Source of the DNA: Leuctra nigra
Taxonomy: Eukaryota; Arthropoda; Insecta; Plecoptera; Leuctridae
NCBI GenBank assembly: GCA_934045905.1
Contig: OW203764.1
Location: forward strand, 28,384,954 to 28,448,953
Direction: 5' to 3'
Length of the DNA: 64,000 bases
Shown here piece by piece: positions 24,001-39,709 of this stretch. How positions within the stretch are numbered: position 1 is the stretch's first letter; the number at the start of each line of letters is the position of its first letter. Position numbers and translations under genes: made by a program. Below the pieces are notes generated by a model. That model did no database searches. It worked only from the letters and a program-made list of their open reading frames with translations, and was not told the DNA's origin.

Positions 24001-27000
24001 AAGTATAATTGCATACACCTGTACACATAATTTGCTTTTTGCCCACATGTAATCATGGGTTGGATTCACAATTTATGTATTTTAGGTATACACAACTATC
24101 TTCTTTTGTTTGCCAGAAAAATTACATAACACAAATACAAAATTCTTTTTCTTCGTCCCATTTAAATAGGTAATAGAGAGTTGTTCATAGTTTCAGTCTC
24201 ATTCCAAATACTCAATTATGTACACGTATAATATTTAGGTAATTATCCAAGTTTGTGATTCCTCTCATGAGTTATGACTCACAGTTAGGTATACATGTTA
24301 ATTTGATTTTTCTTTGAAGAGATAACTGGCCAACTTAATTTATCAATATGAACAGAATAATAAAGTATTTTACTACAAGAAATTTGTATCTAGGTACAAA
24401 ACCTTTGGCAAAACAATGTTATAATCAAATCTAAGTATTTATACAAAGTAAAATTACAGAATAAATTAAAATTGAAACAAAGCAATGCCGACTTAAAATT
24501 TATATTGTTGTATAAATATAACTAGGGAGGTAGGTACACACCTACCTACATAAATTAATTTCAATTGAAGATATTATATAACATTTAACAAACCAAAACC
24601 AAAATGTGTAAATAAAATTTTAGACAAAAAGCATAAAATATAAATTGTTTGAGCCATTCAAGCATATCACATGAGTAAGCATGATGAATATAATATCATC
24701 ATTGAAGGTACAATTTCTGATTATTTAAATTTAGTTTTTTGACAACCAAAAGAAATGTTGAAGTTAAATTTTTAATTTATATTGAAAAAAAAATCTACTT
24801 TCAAAAAATGAAATGAAAGAAAAGTAAAAGTTAAACTTTAAATTAAATTGAAAAAAAATACGTTTTTAGAAAATGAGTAAAGGTACGTTTACAGCTTGAC
24901 GTTCGACGCTTGGCGCTAGCGCTCGGCGTTGGCCAATCAGGACCCTTACCTAATATCGTGTTTTTGCACACTACGACCACGGTAAGACGGTCGTACAGTA
25001 GTCCCGTCCTAGTCCTAATTTAATATGCATTTTAAGGTCACGTGACTGGTGCTACGACGGTCGTAGCAGCGTCGTACCGCGGACCGCTATTTAGCAGTCT
25101 TACCGTGGTCGTAGCATTGTTGTCAAGACCGTGTGACGTCAAATCAGCTGTTCTCATGGCAACCAAACCAAAAACTATTGTAGGATAGTTAGGCGACGGA
25201 ATTTTATGCGAAAAACCAACTAGGAAAGATAGGCGACGGAAATTTAGGTGACAAGAATTCAACCAAATATAGGCGAAAAACTTTTTCATGGAAAGTACCA
25301 ATTCTTGTCTCAATTAATTGTAACAAATTTTCTCCAACATTTTCTGCCACTACCACATTTTCTACCTGAAATTGTGATATCTAAAATGTTAAATACATAA
25401 CACTCAGAAATTCATAATAATAACCAAATTGTTTTGTAATTGATAAAAGATCTAATAGAAACAAAATTAAATAAAAATAAACAAAACAGAAAAATATGAT
25501 AAAAAATAAAGTAAATGATCGAAAAAATCTAACAAAAATTAAAGAAAATTAAGTGAAATTGAATAAAATAAAAAAATTAAAATATTAAATCAGAAAGACA
25601 AATAAAAATATAAAAAATCATAAGGGTTATAACTATTTGACATTTTTGTGTACAAAATAAATTTTTGTTTCACATTGTGTGTGTTGTTTTTAATGTTTAT
25701 GATATTTTTTATTTTGACATGGCAGTGGTGACGGTTTGTTCCGTTGGAGGTGCTGGTGGCCCTGATAAGGGCCGTTCGCGACGTTCCCGCCAGAAGATGA
25801 AGGAAGTACATCCTTCGAAACGTCGCGAACGGCCCTTATCAGGGCCACCAGCACCTCCAACGGAACAAACCGTCACCACTGCCATGTCATTACAAGATGG
25901 TTCCGAAAACGTCCACGACATCATTTTTTATTTTATTTGAGTTTTTGCTTTTGTGCACCGATTTTTTTTTAGTTATTCACCCCTCGAAAAAATCTAATAA
26001 GAATACGAAATTTTTTCAAAATTATTGATTTCAGGGAAGTTATCTGGTATAAATAGTGGTATTTTTCTTCTGCACAATATTCTTGGATCACAACATAGCT
26101 ATATTGATCGATTATTTGAGTAGTTGATTAACAACTTCATAAATAGTTATATACCTAAGTAATTTTCCATGAAAATTTTTTTCGCCTATGTTTCCGCCCT
26201 GGTTGAATTTTTGCCGCCTAAATTTCCGTCGCCTATATTTCTAGTTGGTTTTTCGCCTGAAATTCCGTCGCCTATTTTTCCGTTTACCCCAAAAACATCC
26301 ACTACAAAAGCCACAAAGTCAAGATGGCGGTTTACGTACTTGCGGCTGGGGCAGGGGCGGATCTAGCGTCTTGTCATGGGGGGGGGGGGGATTTTTGAAA
26401 ATATGGGAGGGGGTCTGGGGGTACCCCCAGCCACGGGCGTCCGCAGAATTTCTGCGTGGGAGATAGGCAAAGATAACAATTGTACCACGGGCTAAGGGGG
26501 GGGGGGGGGGGGTGCACGTCCCCCACCTGCCTCGCAAGTCGATTTTTGGTTTTTAAACACTTTGAAATCAAATTTTGAGACTTGATTGAGACGAGATTTT
26601 AACACATGAGGTGTATTTTGTTGAACAATTCAATATTTTTTAAACTTTGACACTTTGGGGTTGTGCCCCCCAACCTTGACCCGCAGGGTACCTATTTTGG
26701 TTTGTTGACACTTTGAAACAATTTTTTTTAGATTTTTGTTTAGCAAATGGAACTATACGTAAAACCCCACCAAATTTTCATGTTAAGCACATTGTGCCCA
26801 ACACACAATGGGCACATTGTTTGACAATGGGCACATTGTCAAACATCAGGCAGGGGGGGGGGATGGGGGGATTATCCCCCCTACTCGAGCAGGCTGACCC
26901 CCCCATTCACCATACACAATTAGTGTAAAGTCCAAGAATCACTTAAAAATTGTTTAAATTCTAAAAAAAAACGCCCTGCGGGTAAAAATAGGGAGTAATT

Positions 27001-30000
27001 TGTTGTAATTTACAGAATCACAGAATCGATTCAAGTCCAGAGTCCAAACTTTTCAAGTTAAATCTTGGATGGAACAAATGTGCGAAGGTTTGATTGGTTC
27101 TTTAACATTTAAATCGACCAATCAAATGCATTAGCTTCGCTGCGCGCGCATTTTCAATGACGTCAATGAATCACTGCCTTCTGTATCATTCGCGTGACGT
27201 CATAGAGCTACACTACGACGGTCGCAGTGTGCGACCACGCTAAGACCTTTTTATTAAATCGGGACTAGGGAATTGTCTTATCTAGGTATTACACTACGAC
27301 GGTCGTACTGTAAGACCGTCGCAGTGCAAAGATTTTATTAGGTAAGGGTCCAGGAGGTTTAACGGCGAGCACCTGAGCACTGGCGTTCAAGGTCAAAAGA
27401 TAAACTGTGTTCATCTTTCAGCGGAGCACTGAGTGCCGAACGTCAGGCGGTAAGCCAATCAAGGACGGCCAGCAAGGTACGTCTGCAAACGTACCTTTAC
27501 TCTTCACGCATGCATCTCTTTGCTAGATCTAACAACGTATTGTTGTATTTCCATGTCTTACTCTTTGGCTAGTCCCAGGCTGTTTGGGTTTGCACCAACT
27601 GGAATGCCGTGCTTGTGCAATGTTTTTGCCAACAACTCTTGAACTTCCGGACTGTATCGGTCGAAGTCAAACACATTGCCGACGACACCAGCCAAACCCT
27701 CGCTTTGAAACTCCTGAAATATAGATGTCATGAAACAATTAACAAATTACAGTCACTCACACTAACCATGTTTTCAAATCAAAATAATGTACAGTTTGTA
27801 ATGAGAAGTATAGGCTCCTGATAAGGTAATATAAAAGGCAAGTAAACCTGCTAACCTGCAAGTGTTTGACAATATTGACGACTTCTCGTGTGGAGTAGGG
27901 GTACTGAACCATCCCCTGGTCAGCCATATGCCGCAACTCCCCGAACACTCTCACCAACCTCTCGATGATCTTTAGAGGCACGTCGGGTCCGTATTGGCGG
28001 AGTAGAGAGGTTTCGGACTCTGGACTGGGATTGTCCACGGAGTGACAGCTGAACAGGTCACCTGATGAGGAGTGGTTGGAAGTTAAAATTTGCACCCAAA
28101 ATATCAAAATCAATAACGTGGCCTGGGCAAGGCCTGGCCAGAAATGTAAAGCAATGAGAGTGTAGAAATGATGCAAAGAAAGTGATAAAGAAACATTTAT
28201 TAGTTTGCAGAATTATTGTGAGGAAAGAAATCACAGTCAAGAAGCGATGGAATAAGATATGTATGTTGTTAAAGTATAAAAATGAAAAATATAGGTACCT
28301 ACCTAATATTTTAGAGTAGAATGTGATTAATGATGATGCTACAGGAGGAAAATGTAATTGATACTTGAGATGAAGACCGTAAAACATAATGGAGGTGAAA
28401 AAGATTCAAAGCTCTAGAACTTCATGCATCACTGAGAGCTCCAATCAGACTTACCGAGAGCTCCGAAGAAATCGTTGCCTAGGAAGGGGAAACCAGGCCG
28501 ATTGGCCAGCACGATCATCCTAAAGTCCGGATGCACAGGAACGATGTTTGGAGAGCCGGAGAATGCTCGAGGGTCCGTGTGAGGAACGATACGTCTTCCA
28601 TCTGACAGGATCATCTCTCCGCTCTCCACTAGAGTCTGTAGAACAAACAATCAACGATCACCGGACAGCGGGAAACAATAGGTAAAACTAAAAAAAAAGT
28701 GAAGCCCACTTCAAATTGTACTTTAAATATTTAACGAGTGCAGTACCACTTGATTATACCAGTGACAGTGGTCTAATTAAAATAGGAAATGAAACAGTTA
28801 AAAAGGACAGATGAAGTTACTACCTCTACAGCATTGTAGAATTTTGTACACTGCCACTAATTTAATTTGTATTCATAAAATGCAAAGTATCAAGAATTTC
28901 TTCCTAATAGAGTAGGTATCTACAGCCTCATGCTCAAAAAAAGTTGTGTCCGCAAGTAGATATTTGCGGAAGTCAGTCCTCAACACCACAAGACCGTGTG
29001 CTAATAATCTTATGGACGGAATCCAGTAGACTCTGGCCACTTGCGTCGATAAATCCGGAAATTCTTTTGAGCATGAGGCTGCTAGGAAACAAATAATGGT
29101 CCAAAGAATGTCAATGCAGGAATATTATATCTTCAATGTAATTAGACTTAATCAGTGAGAAATACGTCTATAAAGAATCACCTTCAGTATGCAGGTGACA
29201 TGAGTAGGAGCTTTGTCTGCTTCATCGACGACCAACACATGTCCTTGCTTGACGGCTTGCACCAGTGGCGAGTCCTCGTAAACGACCACACCAGACCTAT
29301 GATACAACACTCTGTTAGCAACATAGAAGCACTACACAATCTCTTTGTTCCCTAATCGTCCCTTTAACGGGAGCATTTTTGAGTAGGTATGTAATGTACT
29401 GGTAAAATCATTGGCATTATACCTGGATTAATGTTACATGTACATTAATATATGTGTTATTGAAATGAAATGGGTTATTATCGTGTATGAAACAACTTTA
29501 TTTGTGCCGACGTTTCGAGGTCCGTGGTGATCTCTTTTTCAAGGCAAAAAGTATGTGGATTACATGTGGATTAATGTTACATGTACATTAATACCTGGAT
29601 TTTAATTCTCATTTAAAACTTTAATTTCTGCAATTCAGTTTGTTGAGAATACAAGTTGCGTAAAACAAAACTCACGGACGTCTCTAGTCAGGATCTGTGA
29701 GCGAGTGAGAAGAACGCACATGAGAGTGAGCGGCAGAGTAAGCGAGTGAGAAGAACGCACCTGACAGTGGGCTGCAGAGTGAGCGTCTGCACAGTCGTGT
29801 CGCGATGCAGCTGGATGTACTCGCGAGGTCTGTGCAACAGCTGGAGCAGTCTGTCGGCCAGCTTGTTCTTGCCGACGCCCTGGTTGCCGACCAGTAGCAG
29901 ATGCTCGCCGAGAGAGAAGTCCTGGAGGAGCCACTCCAGCACAGCAACATGCTGCATCATTCACACATTGGTCAAGTTCCACACAATATAAAAAATACCA

Positions 30001-33000
30001 CACAGCAGTTTGTAAATTAGAAGCATAACAATTAAAACTAAAAGCTGTAAAAAATTATTCCTATGGTTTTTTGGAGATGAGGGGGCTTCCATAATTACGT
30101 ACACGAATAAAGGGGAGAAGGGTATCAGGATTTGTGACACAGTTTGACAAGGGGGGGGGGGGGGTAAGAGGTGTGTGACGAAACACAATGATTGTTCTTC
30201 AAACTAAAATTTCATTAATGTTTTATTTAAAAATAAAATAGTGACTTCTAAGTACATAAGTTAGCACACAGACACATACATTAAATTTTAATTTGGTTGA
30301 TGAAGCAAAGTGAGACCAGTTACCTACTTTATTTACATATAAAAACCCAAATATATATATATTGTCTTGCAGTATAGCCGTAAATACAGCATAACCAAAT
30401 AAATTATATCAAAATGTACACTATTGTTTTGTTTAGAAATAAGGGGGGGGGGGGGGCTCTGGCAATATATTGTGACGAAATTAATAAGGGGGGGGAGGGG
30501 GGGCATCGATTTTGTGACAAGCTGTGACATGGTGGGGAGGGGGGTTGACGAAGGCCTAAAAAACTGTGACTTAATTAATGGACACCATGAAGAAGCTGAA
30601 TGTACCTGTGGAATGTCGAAGAAGACTATGTCGGGGACTTTGGTCTTGGCCTGCGTGTGATATCTGGGCACAGTGGTGCGACCGATAGTGACCGAGTTCT
30701 CGTGCACCGTGCAGGCAGCCGAGTCGTCAGCGCTCGTGGCCGAGTCCGACTCGACAATCCCAACCTCCCGCATTGCACCTTCCAGCGAGCCACGGGCCAA
30801 TGATGGGAGGAACCTGTGATCCACACGCAGTCAAGGAGTCAGCTTGAGAGAGATTGTTTTAAACCATTTCTACTACTCCCATTCAAATACATATATATTT
30901 TACAGGGTACTCCTTGGAATGTAACTCCAAGATCAAGCTCAAGATGTTTTAATGTCTAGTTATTTACAAAGTTTGTGTGACTTTATTAAAGAAACAGAAA
31001 CAGATAAATAAATTAAAAATTATGCAAGTTTTTAATTCAACATCGTATGGACGTTTTACCTAAATATTGGTATTATTTGTCTGTGGGTATAGCATTTGAT
31101 TTGATAGAATGTGGAACTGGAGTCCTGTCGGGAGGAGAAAGCAGCTTGAGACGGTATGGAACGGGAGGTTTTGGAGGCAATGAGGAAGAGAGGACTATTG
31201 GATGACCAATGAGATGGTGAGACAGAGATGTATGATACTGATAACTTGATAAGTTGGGGTGCGGGACAAAACAACTGTTATAAATACTAGGAAAAAATAA
31301 TGAGAAATGTAAAATGTTATGAAAATATAGTTAAAATAGTATTAGGAAAATTACTCCTATGACCTTTATTGAAAATGACATTTACTGTCACTTGATCTAC
31401 TCACTACATCTGTCAATACTCTAAGCAAAGCTAAACCAGCAGAATTACCAATAAAAAAGTATTAGCTTTGAATCAGACGTTCCAACATATAATAAATGAA
31501 AATTGAAGCTGAAACCTTTCCCATGAGCAGGCTGTGATTTAGTCTCACCTGGCAAGACACGCTCTGTGAACAACGTCGACAAGGTTGTCTGTGGGGAATG
31601 TGGCCATGCGTCGTGCGATCCTCATCAGCTGCCGTGTGGACAGCGAACCCGCCAGGGACTGCAGAGTGGCGTCGGCGGACGACCGCAGCTTGTGCGCCAG
31701 TTGAAGGACCTTGGTTAACGAGTCGCTGCAAGCGCCGTGCTGCAAGGTCACACGGTATTTCACCTTCGGCTTGGGATTTGCATTCTTCAAACATTTATGC
31801 AACATGATTCTTTAAAGGTTTTCAAACGATAATTTTGGACAGAAAATTGAGATTCTCCTTTTCTTCATAATTTAGAAAATAGAGGATTTCATATGATGAG
31901 AATATTGTTAGCCTTTACACTCAGCTAGTGTTAGAGTGATTCAACATTTAAACATTTTAGATTTTGATTCAGATTCTGTTTACTATTTAAAGAAATAAAT
32001 TTAAACTTATGTAGTCATAACTCTCAAGAAACTATCAAAACTGCTCTGATATTTTTCGTAACATAACTGTCCCCTCTCTCCTTGCCTTCGCTTTCTAACC
32101 GACTGCAAATAGGATTATCCGAAAGCAAACACTTTACCGTGGCTGCAATGATGTGTGCTTCCTCCTCCAGAGCCAGCGGTCTCATGTCGTGGTACATGAA
32201 GAGACTGAGCAGCTCGGAGCTCAGCCAGGGCGTTGAGTTCCGGCTCGATGGCTCGGCCAAGGCCACGATGCGGAACGCAGGATGGATTCGACGGATGCCC
32301 GAAGCTTGAAGCTGTTCGTCTGGAACACGACGGCACTTACAACAGTTGAACAGCTAGACTGTGGAAGGTAAAGTGACACACATGGTTCTTCAAAGTGTTT
32401 TTGATATTTGTTGTCACACTTGTAGCTACAAACAGTACAAACTCACTAAAATATCTAATATTACACACTAATGTACATTTCGATCTCTGGTAAGTCCACA
32501 AATCGTTCAATATGATTTTAAATCATAGTCAACAGTTTGAGGATGCACCAGAGGTCGTTAAGTTTTCCAGAATATGGCAATTCAAATTCAAATTTATTTA
32601 CAGTTATATAGTAATAATAACAAACTATATACCTACATTAGTTATAATTATATAGTGCTAAGTGCTTGATTTTTAAATGTTGACGTGTGAAGACATGCCT
32701 CATAAAAGACATATTGAAGAGCCGAGAAAGTCTCGTTACATCCTTAATAATAATCCATCCCTGGTTCCAATTTAATGGGTCAGGGGGTGGGTATTCTCAC
32801 CAACACTAGGGCCGCAGGACTCCTGGAAACCGGCTGGCCACGCCTGGCGTTTCCTCCTCTTCTTCCTCCTCTTCTTCTTCCACTTCTAATTGTTCCACAA
32901 ATTCCTTCCACCATGTTCTGTCCTCCCACTGTCTCTCAGCCTCCAACTCACTCCACCTTCCTCCTCTCTCCAACACATCCTCCTTGATCAGTCCAATCCA

Positions 33001-36000
33001 CCTGTCTCTTGGTCGCCCCACTCTCCAAGTTCCCCCTGTAGCCGCTTCAAACACCCGCCTTGGCACTCTATCGGTTCCCATCCTCTTCATGTGGCCGAAC
33101 CACCTAAGCCTCTCTCTGCCCAGCCTGAACACCAATCTTTCAACCCCAAGCTCTTTTCTTATCTTCCTACTTCGGATCCTATCCATTCTTGTCACCCCCT
33201 TCACACTCCTCAAAAACTTCATCTCAGCTGCCTGTAGCTGGTTCATTTCCTTTCCACCTGCTGACCACGTCACTGCCCCATATGTTAGAATTGGCAGGAA
33301 ATACATCTTGTACATAATGACCTTAAAAGATGATATTCCTTTTGCTGTTTCAAAAGCAAAAATTTCCCCAAAACTATTGTATTCATTCGTAGGTACAATT
33401 ATAATTGGAGAACAGAAAAGCGTCAAATCCATTTTCTTTTCTTCGAAGTAAAGTTACGTCACAGAATAGTAGGTACACTCGGCCAAACATAAATTGATCG
33501 TTGATCAAATTTGATTGACTGATAAATGTTAGATTGCTTCATCCGAAGTGAGTCCAAGCGATCTCATTGTCTCACTCTAGTAGGTGACCTCACATTTCAA
33601 CGATAATAACAAGCTTTGATTGGTATGGGACATGACCAGCAGTCATTCAAATTTGATCAACGATCAATTTATGTTTGGCCTAGTGTACCACACATAGATT
33701 ACAGAATAAGAGAGTATGATATCTTCACTATCATTCCTATCACTAACATAAATGAGTCAATCAAGAGCTTGAGTTCATTTCTCACCGGTGATTTTGTGTC
33801 GCTGCATGCACTCGTCGTAGCGATCGTGCGCGACGAGTCTCTGCCCGTCGTGCAGCTGCAGCTCGCGGTCGTGCACGAGGCGATGCACGACAGCCAGCGT
33901 GCTGGGATGCATGCGGTGCACGCCGTCCAGCACAGCCATCTTGCCGGTGAGCGCGGCACTCACGAGCGCTGACTCGCGCCACACGGTGTCGCCGTTGGCA
34001 AGCGTCGTGCGCTGCTGCACCAGGTCTCGTGATGTCATGTCCTGGGAGAATAGGAAGCTCTCAGTTTGTTAGAACTTCGGATAATTTCATGGATTTTTAA
34101 CAAAGTTAATTCTCACAACAATTTTGTTCTAGTTCATGGCAATTTGACTATTTGACAGAAGAATTTAACACACAAACACAGTTCTTCCAGTAGATAACTG
34201 TGTTTCTTGTGATGCAAGCATGAATTTTTTCATGACAAATTAATGTAGGAATATACATTCAATTTCACCAATTGCTGCTGACAAACTCAAATTCAAATTC
34301 AAATTCAAATTGAGCAATTTCACATTCTAGCCAGTGAAATATCGTTTTTAGTGAACTCTGAAATCCGATTTGCTTATGATTAAAATTTCACAATTTGAAT
34401 TGTGTAGTAATACCCACTTGGAATTGAATTGTATAAATGGAGAGATATACAAGCTACACATCTATACCTGGTAGAGTACTATGGGCTCTAGCTGGTAATT
34501 CAATATGTCCGCCAGTCGTTGAACGGTGACGCTCTTGCCACAGCCGCGGGGGCCCACTAGACAGACGTCGCTGGTAAGATGCGACTGCAGTAGTTGAGAG
34601 AGCAAACTGTCCTGATACACGGTTGGCACATAGTTCGAGGCTCGATTTGGTGCTCCATCCCCTGCTGACACCTGGAGAGAAACAATGTCATCTCATCATT
34701 CTTCCATGAGTTACGCAATTAATTGCACAATTTACATGGAGTCGACATTTCAAGTATATAAAATCAACACTATTGACGGCTGTCCACATATACTGGTTGA
34801 CCATACAGTTTCAGCAATTGACGCAAATCAAATTAAAATATGTATACTCGACAGTTTTTTGCTGGAGCACATTAGGTTTCCATTATCTAGGATACAATAG
34901 GCATTCATTCATTGTATGAGAGTAAGCTCATCACTTTCTTGTCAAGCTACCTGACCAATTAATGACTCCCCAACCCCTTCGCCTTACAAAGTTGCCAATG
35001 TTTATTTCGAGACGCGTCAAACCTGTCACTTTAACAAGAGTGTATTCAGGATTAAATTTCGGCGGGGGGGGAGGGGGGGGGGGGAGGGGGCATGACTAAA
35101 ATTTTGAAAAATCACGGTGAAAAACATGGAGTGCAATTTTAAATCGCAGTGTATAGCTATTTTGGGAAATTATAAATTACAAATAACCAAAAATTGGAAA
35201 ATGTTTGGTATTTTAACTCAAATTTTAACCATTTTGGAACGTTTTTGATATGATCTGTCTATTTATAAGTGTTTTTTTCACATATTATTTAAATGTGCTT
35301 ATTTTCTTAGATGAAACCCTGATTTCGGGGGGGGGGGGGGGGGGGGGGGAAGATGGCGCCTCTCACCCCCCCCCCCTCCCCCCCGAATACGCCCTTGCAC
35401 TTATAAACATGGCTAATCCTCATTATTGGATTTTTCTGAAGATCCAAATGTGTTCTACGGAAAAACTGGCGAGAATAAAAAGTGTTTGCACCCTTTCTTT
35501 CCGAGAGCACCAGAGCGGATTTCATAAATTGAAATATCAATTTTCAATATCTACCGATAAACTATAAGATATAACGCCACAGACTTTTGCTGTGCCAGCC
35601 TTTCACAGCAAAGCATTTTAAGCAAATCTTTACAAGAGAATAAAAGTAATAGTTAACAAGCTCCCATGTCAAAAAGTGGTCATATTCATAAGTGTATTTC
35701 ACTTCATATGTTAGCGGCCAAGTACTGCTAGGATGGGAAATACTAATTCTAGTGAGATCTACCTGACATGACACCGGATGACCGTTGTGCCTCAGCTTGA
35801 CTTGTGCGGTTGCCTGTCCGGGCGTTGGCACGACCTCCTCGATCAACGTGTTGTGGATGTCGTTGGCAGGCAGCAGGTTGAAGGTCGTCAAGATGCCCTC
35901 CACAGCCGTGATGCCCTCGCGTCCCAGGAAACTGTGGTACGGATACAGCCGGTAGAATGCCTCGTAGGAGCTCAGCCCTGGGACACTCTCCTGTAGGCAG

Positions 36001-39000
36001 AAGCATGTACGTAGTCCTGAGACAAGATATTACCGTTATGACTTTTGTTTGTGGCGTAAAAAAGATTAGTTTCGGCAAATGTTTCTAAGATATGTGTGAG
36101 AATCCTTCATTCGCATGATTGGTAGTACAGACTTTCTGTTTAGGATTGGATTATGTATTGTATAGGTAAATTGGCATACAAGTACATACCAATTGCAATT
36201 GAAGGAGCCCTTGATTTTAGCCTTGTATGAGATCCCTTCCTTTAGGGGAACTTTTCAGGCGCGTATGAAGGGCGGGTGGATGGGAGGGGAATATCCCCCC
36301 CCCCCCACTCGAGCAGTGTGACAAAATTAAGTTTACAAAATTAAGTTTAATTAAGTGTAAGTTAACACCATACAAAATTAAGTTTTAGGTCCCAGAAACA
36401 CTTTTAAATTGTTTAGATTTTTAAAAAAACGCCCAACAATAGAAGGGGTTGTTTATTGTAATTTGAGTAGTTCGGCATCCCAGAATCACTTTTAAATTGC
36501 TTATATTCGAAAAACACGTTCTGCAGGGCAACAATAATTAGAATGTTGTTTGCTTCAGTTTGTGTATTTTAGAGCCCAATAATCTCTTTTAAATTGATAA
36601 AATTATTTTTAAAAAAACGTCCTGTGGGACCAAAGCTGGGGGCTTTGCCCTCCAGAACTCCCCCTCCCCCCCTCCAGATGTCACCATCCCCTCCATGATG
36701 AAACTAAATCCTACGAAGTAATAATAATAGTGTAGTATCTTGTAGAAACTGATCACATTAATGATAGGTATTTTCCTGTGAATGGAGAACTGGTTGTATT
36801 ACCATGAGCTGGGCCACTACTTGCAGGTTGTCTACCGGGAAGTCGGGCAGTCCGAGCGCCAAGGACTCTTGGGACAGCAAGGCATGACTGCACGACAACA
36901 GTTGCGACATCTGCGCTGGGTCTACGCTGGGCGCCAACGCTCTCAGCTGCTGTAGTTGATCCTGTGAAAACAAAACATACGTTGTTCACATCTGTAGGTG
37001 GCTCCATGTCATGGAGAAATACAACGGCAATCTGCATTTCTCCAAGTAATTATATCTTAGAAGTTCCATTCTAGTCTTTAGACTTGTCTACCTACATTTT
37101 TAAAAACTTATGTGCTTAGTAGTATAAGTTTTTAAAAATGTAGGTAAACAAAAATTTGTAGCTTCTCTTTTTCTATTTTTTTTCCGAATAATACTCAAAC
37201 AGGACAACATTTGCGCACTCATTTGCGTCATAAAAATCCTAGGTTAGGTGAGTGGTTAACACTCTGAACTTGTATTCCGGAGGCCCGGGTTCGATTCCCG
37301 CGGCCGGCCTTCCTGACTGGGGTTTTTTCGTGGTTTTCCCTCAGTCGACAGGCAAATGCTGGGAAGGTACCCTACTAATAGGCCACGACTGCCTCCTTCC
37401 CACCATCCATCCTTACTGTCTCTCTTCACCATCATCTCCCAATCATCATCATAATCATTCATCCGTCGCCATTAGCCTCGCTGCAGAACAGTGCGACGTT
37501 AAGCCCCAGACAAAAATAAAACAATCAGCAATATTTGATTTATTGGTTAATTCATACAATACAATGCAATAAAAATACACTGTACATAAAGCATCAAGAC
37601 AAGCTGAAAAACAAAGAAATCAGTGTTCAATCAAGAAGCCATGTTTTAAGGGGCTTCTTGAAATCTGAGACTTTTTGGAAACCATGACAATTATCTGGTA
37701 ATTTATTAAAAAAGTGAGGGACTAAAAATTGTCTTTGTATTCGTTTAAAAGAATTTATCACAGCATTCGACATTATAAATGTATCACTGTTCCTCGTCCC
37801 ATGGGAATTATGTGACAAATTCTTATGCTCAGCTTCGAAATAATTTTGCAGTCATGTTGAATCCATTGGCATTCAGGAATTCCTCAGAGAGACAAGGCGC
37901 AGTCAAATATATTATAAAAACTCTCGGTTCATGTATGGCGCAGGTATGCTTGACATTGATGACTGATGATACAAGGAAAATACCACAGTAAGTAAGGGGG
38001 CGAGTACAATACATCTATTAGCTCGTTCTCCCACTACAATTGGTGGCAGTCATGGGATGAAAGACTTCTATGTTACTTCACACTTCCATAATGCACTGTG
38101 TTTGCTGGATTATATGATTTAGTTTGATTGAACGCAAAACTATAGTCCTCAATCATGTTCAACCTTCTTCTGTTGAACTAAGGTTCAAAGCTCACTTCCA
38201 GAAAGTTATGTGAAATGTAAAGTGCCCGACAGCTGTCAACTGGTTAACTACAAATACACAGACGATGAAAATCATTCCGAAATGCAATGCAAGTGCAATT
38301 TTATTCACAATTGAGTTGAGTGAATCTAAAACAGGATGATATAAAACCGCTACCTTATCCTCTTTTATAAAATGATATTCATAGAATGACAGATGGCATT
38401 TGCATTTCCGTGATGGTAGCCACGTGAATACACTCTAGAAGTCAACTCATCAAAAGCAGTGAGGCTTCGCTCGCTTCACCCACGGTCTCTCACATTATCA
38501 TCCATTGTTCACGATTCCACCGTATAGATGGCGTGATGATCTCATCACGTAATAATCCAGATAACAGCGGGGAAATAGAAAAGCAATTTCGTATAATTGA
38601 CTTCTGAAGTTTCACTTGCGCCGGTCGTTCGAATTCAATTGAAAACTTCTCAACTTTGCGATAATATTATATCATTGTTTCTAATCTTTGAACCAATTTA
38701 GAACATTAAATTGGCGCCGAGCGCTCCGCGGGAAGAGTTGGTAATAGGGGAAGGTGGTGCGAAGAGGGAAGGGCCACATGTAATTACAATCAGGAAGGTG
38801 GTGGCACCCAGCGGCTCTAGGAACGATTCAATCTGGAAATTGCGCGGGGAATGAGGCAAGTAAATGTCGAATGACACGCATTTCATTCGAACAATCGCAG
38901 TTGGGAGTTTGGAAACATGATTGGGGAAAAAGTTGCGACGCAGTCAGCGATAATGTGGAAGAATGAATGTAGAAACTCGACGTCTAGTATATCCAAGCCA

Positions 39001-39709
39001 GGAAGAGGCTCGAGAGAGAAAGAAGCTGCCACATAATATACTTGTGGCATTATACAAACAAAATATAATCTAAATCAAAGATAAATATTTGTTTCCAATT
39101 TACTAAAAAAAAATAAAAAAATAAAGCAGCGATTCTTAAACTGGGATCAGGGGTTCGTGAGGACTGCACGAAATATTATGTATGTTTAAAATGAAACTTC
39201 AATGGGTGTACATTTTTGGGGAAGTGTGTGTATAGCCCATTCATGTCCAAATTTTAAGTGATAATACATTTTATATCAATTCACTTTTGATTGGCCGAGG
39301 AGGGGGGGGGGGGGGGATTGTATGTCTTCTGCATTGGAGACATTGCTGCCGTAAAGAATACAAAAACTTATTTTTTTTACCAATTCTCATAATGTCGATG
39401 AATTACTTTTAGGGGACTTTTTTGACGAAAATAACTGCCCAAAACGCAAAGAAATAGTCCAAATTCAATTTCGAAGTTCCAAATTTTCCCAGAGTTTAGC
39501 GACCTGGACCCCTATGACTGGGGTGCCTTCCTCCCCTCCCCCCATTGTTTCGTACGCAAACTGTTTGCCTCAAAATACAAATTTGCTGTACTATAAAGAA
39601 TTAACTAAATGATTTTCAACATACATTAGGTATTATGAGTTAGAATTCTTATATTCTGCCAGCGATTCTGCCAATGGTGAAAGAGGAATTGAGCAAAAAA
39701 AATATATAT

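Larger units (their letters stand above)
24887..27505. mobile_element. Concentrically nested inverted-repeat transposon complex
   Basis: Four pairs of inverted repeats are arranged one inside the other. Level 1: AAAGGTACGTTTACAG (about 24887) with TGCAAACGTACCTTTA (about 27503). Level 2: GACCCTTACCTAATA (24951) with TATTAGGTAAGGGTC (27355), both followed inward by ACTACGACGGTCG-type words. Level 3: about 25186-25290 with about 26166-26285, sharing GGCGACGGAATTT and GCGAAAAACCAACTAG. Level 4: the 25719-25887 hairpin. G-rich repeats interrupt 26380-26990. No transposase frame is visible. Confidence 0.65.
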
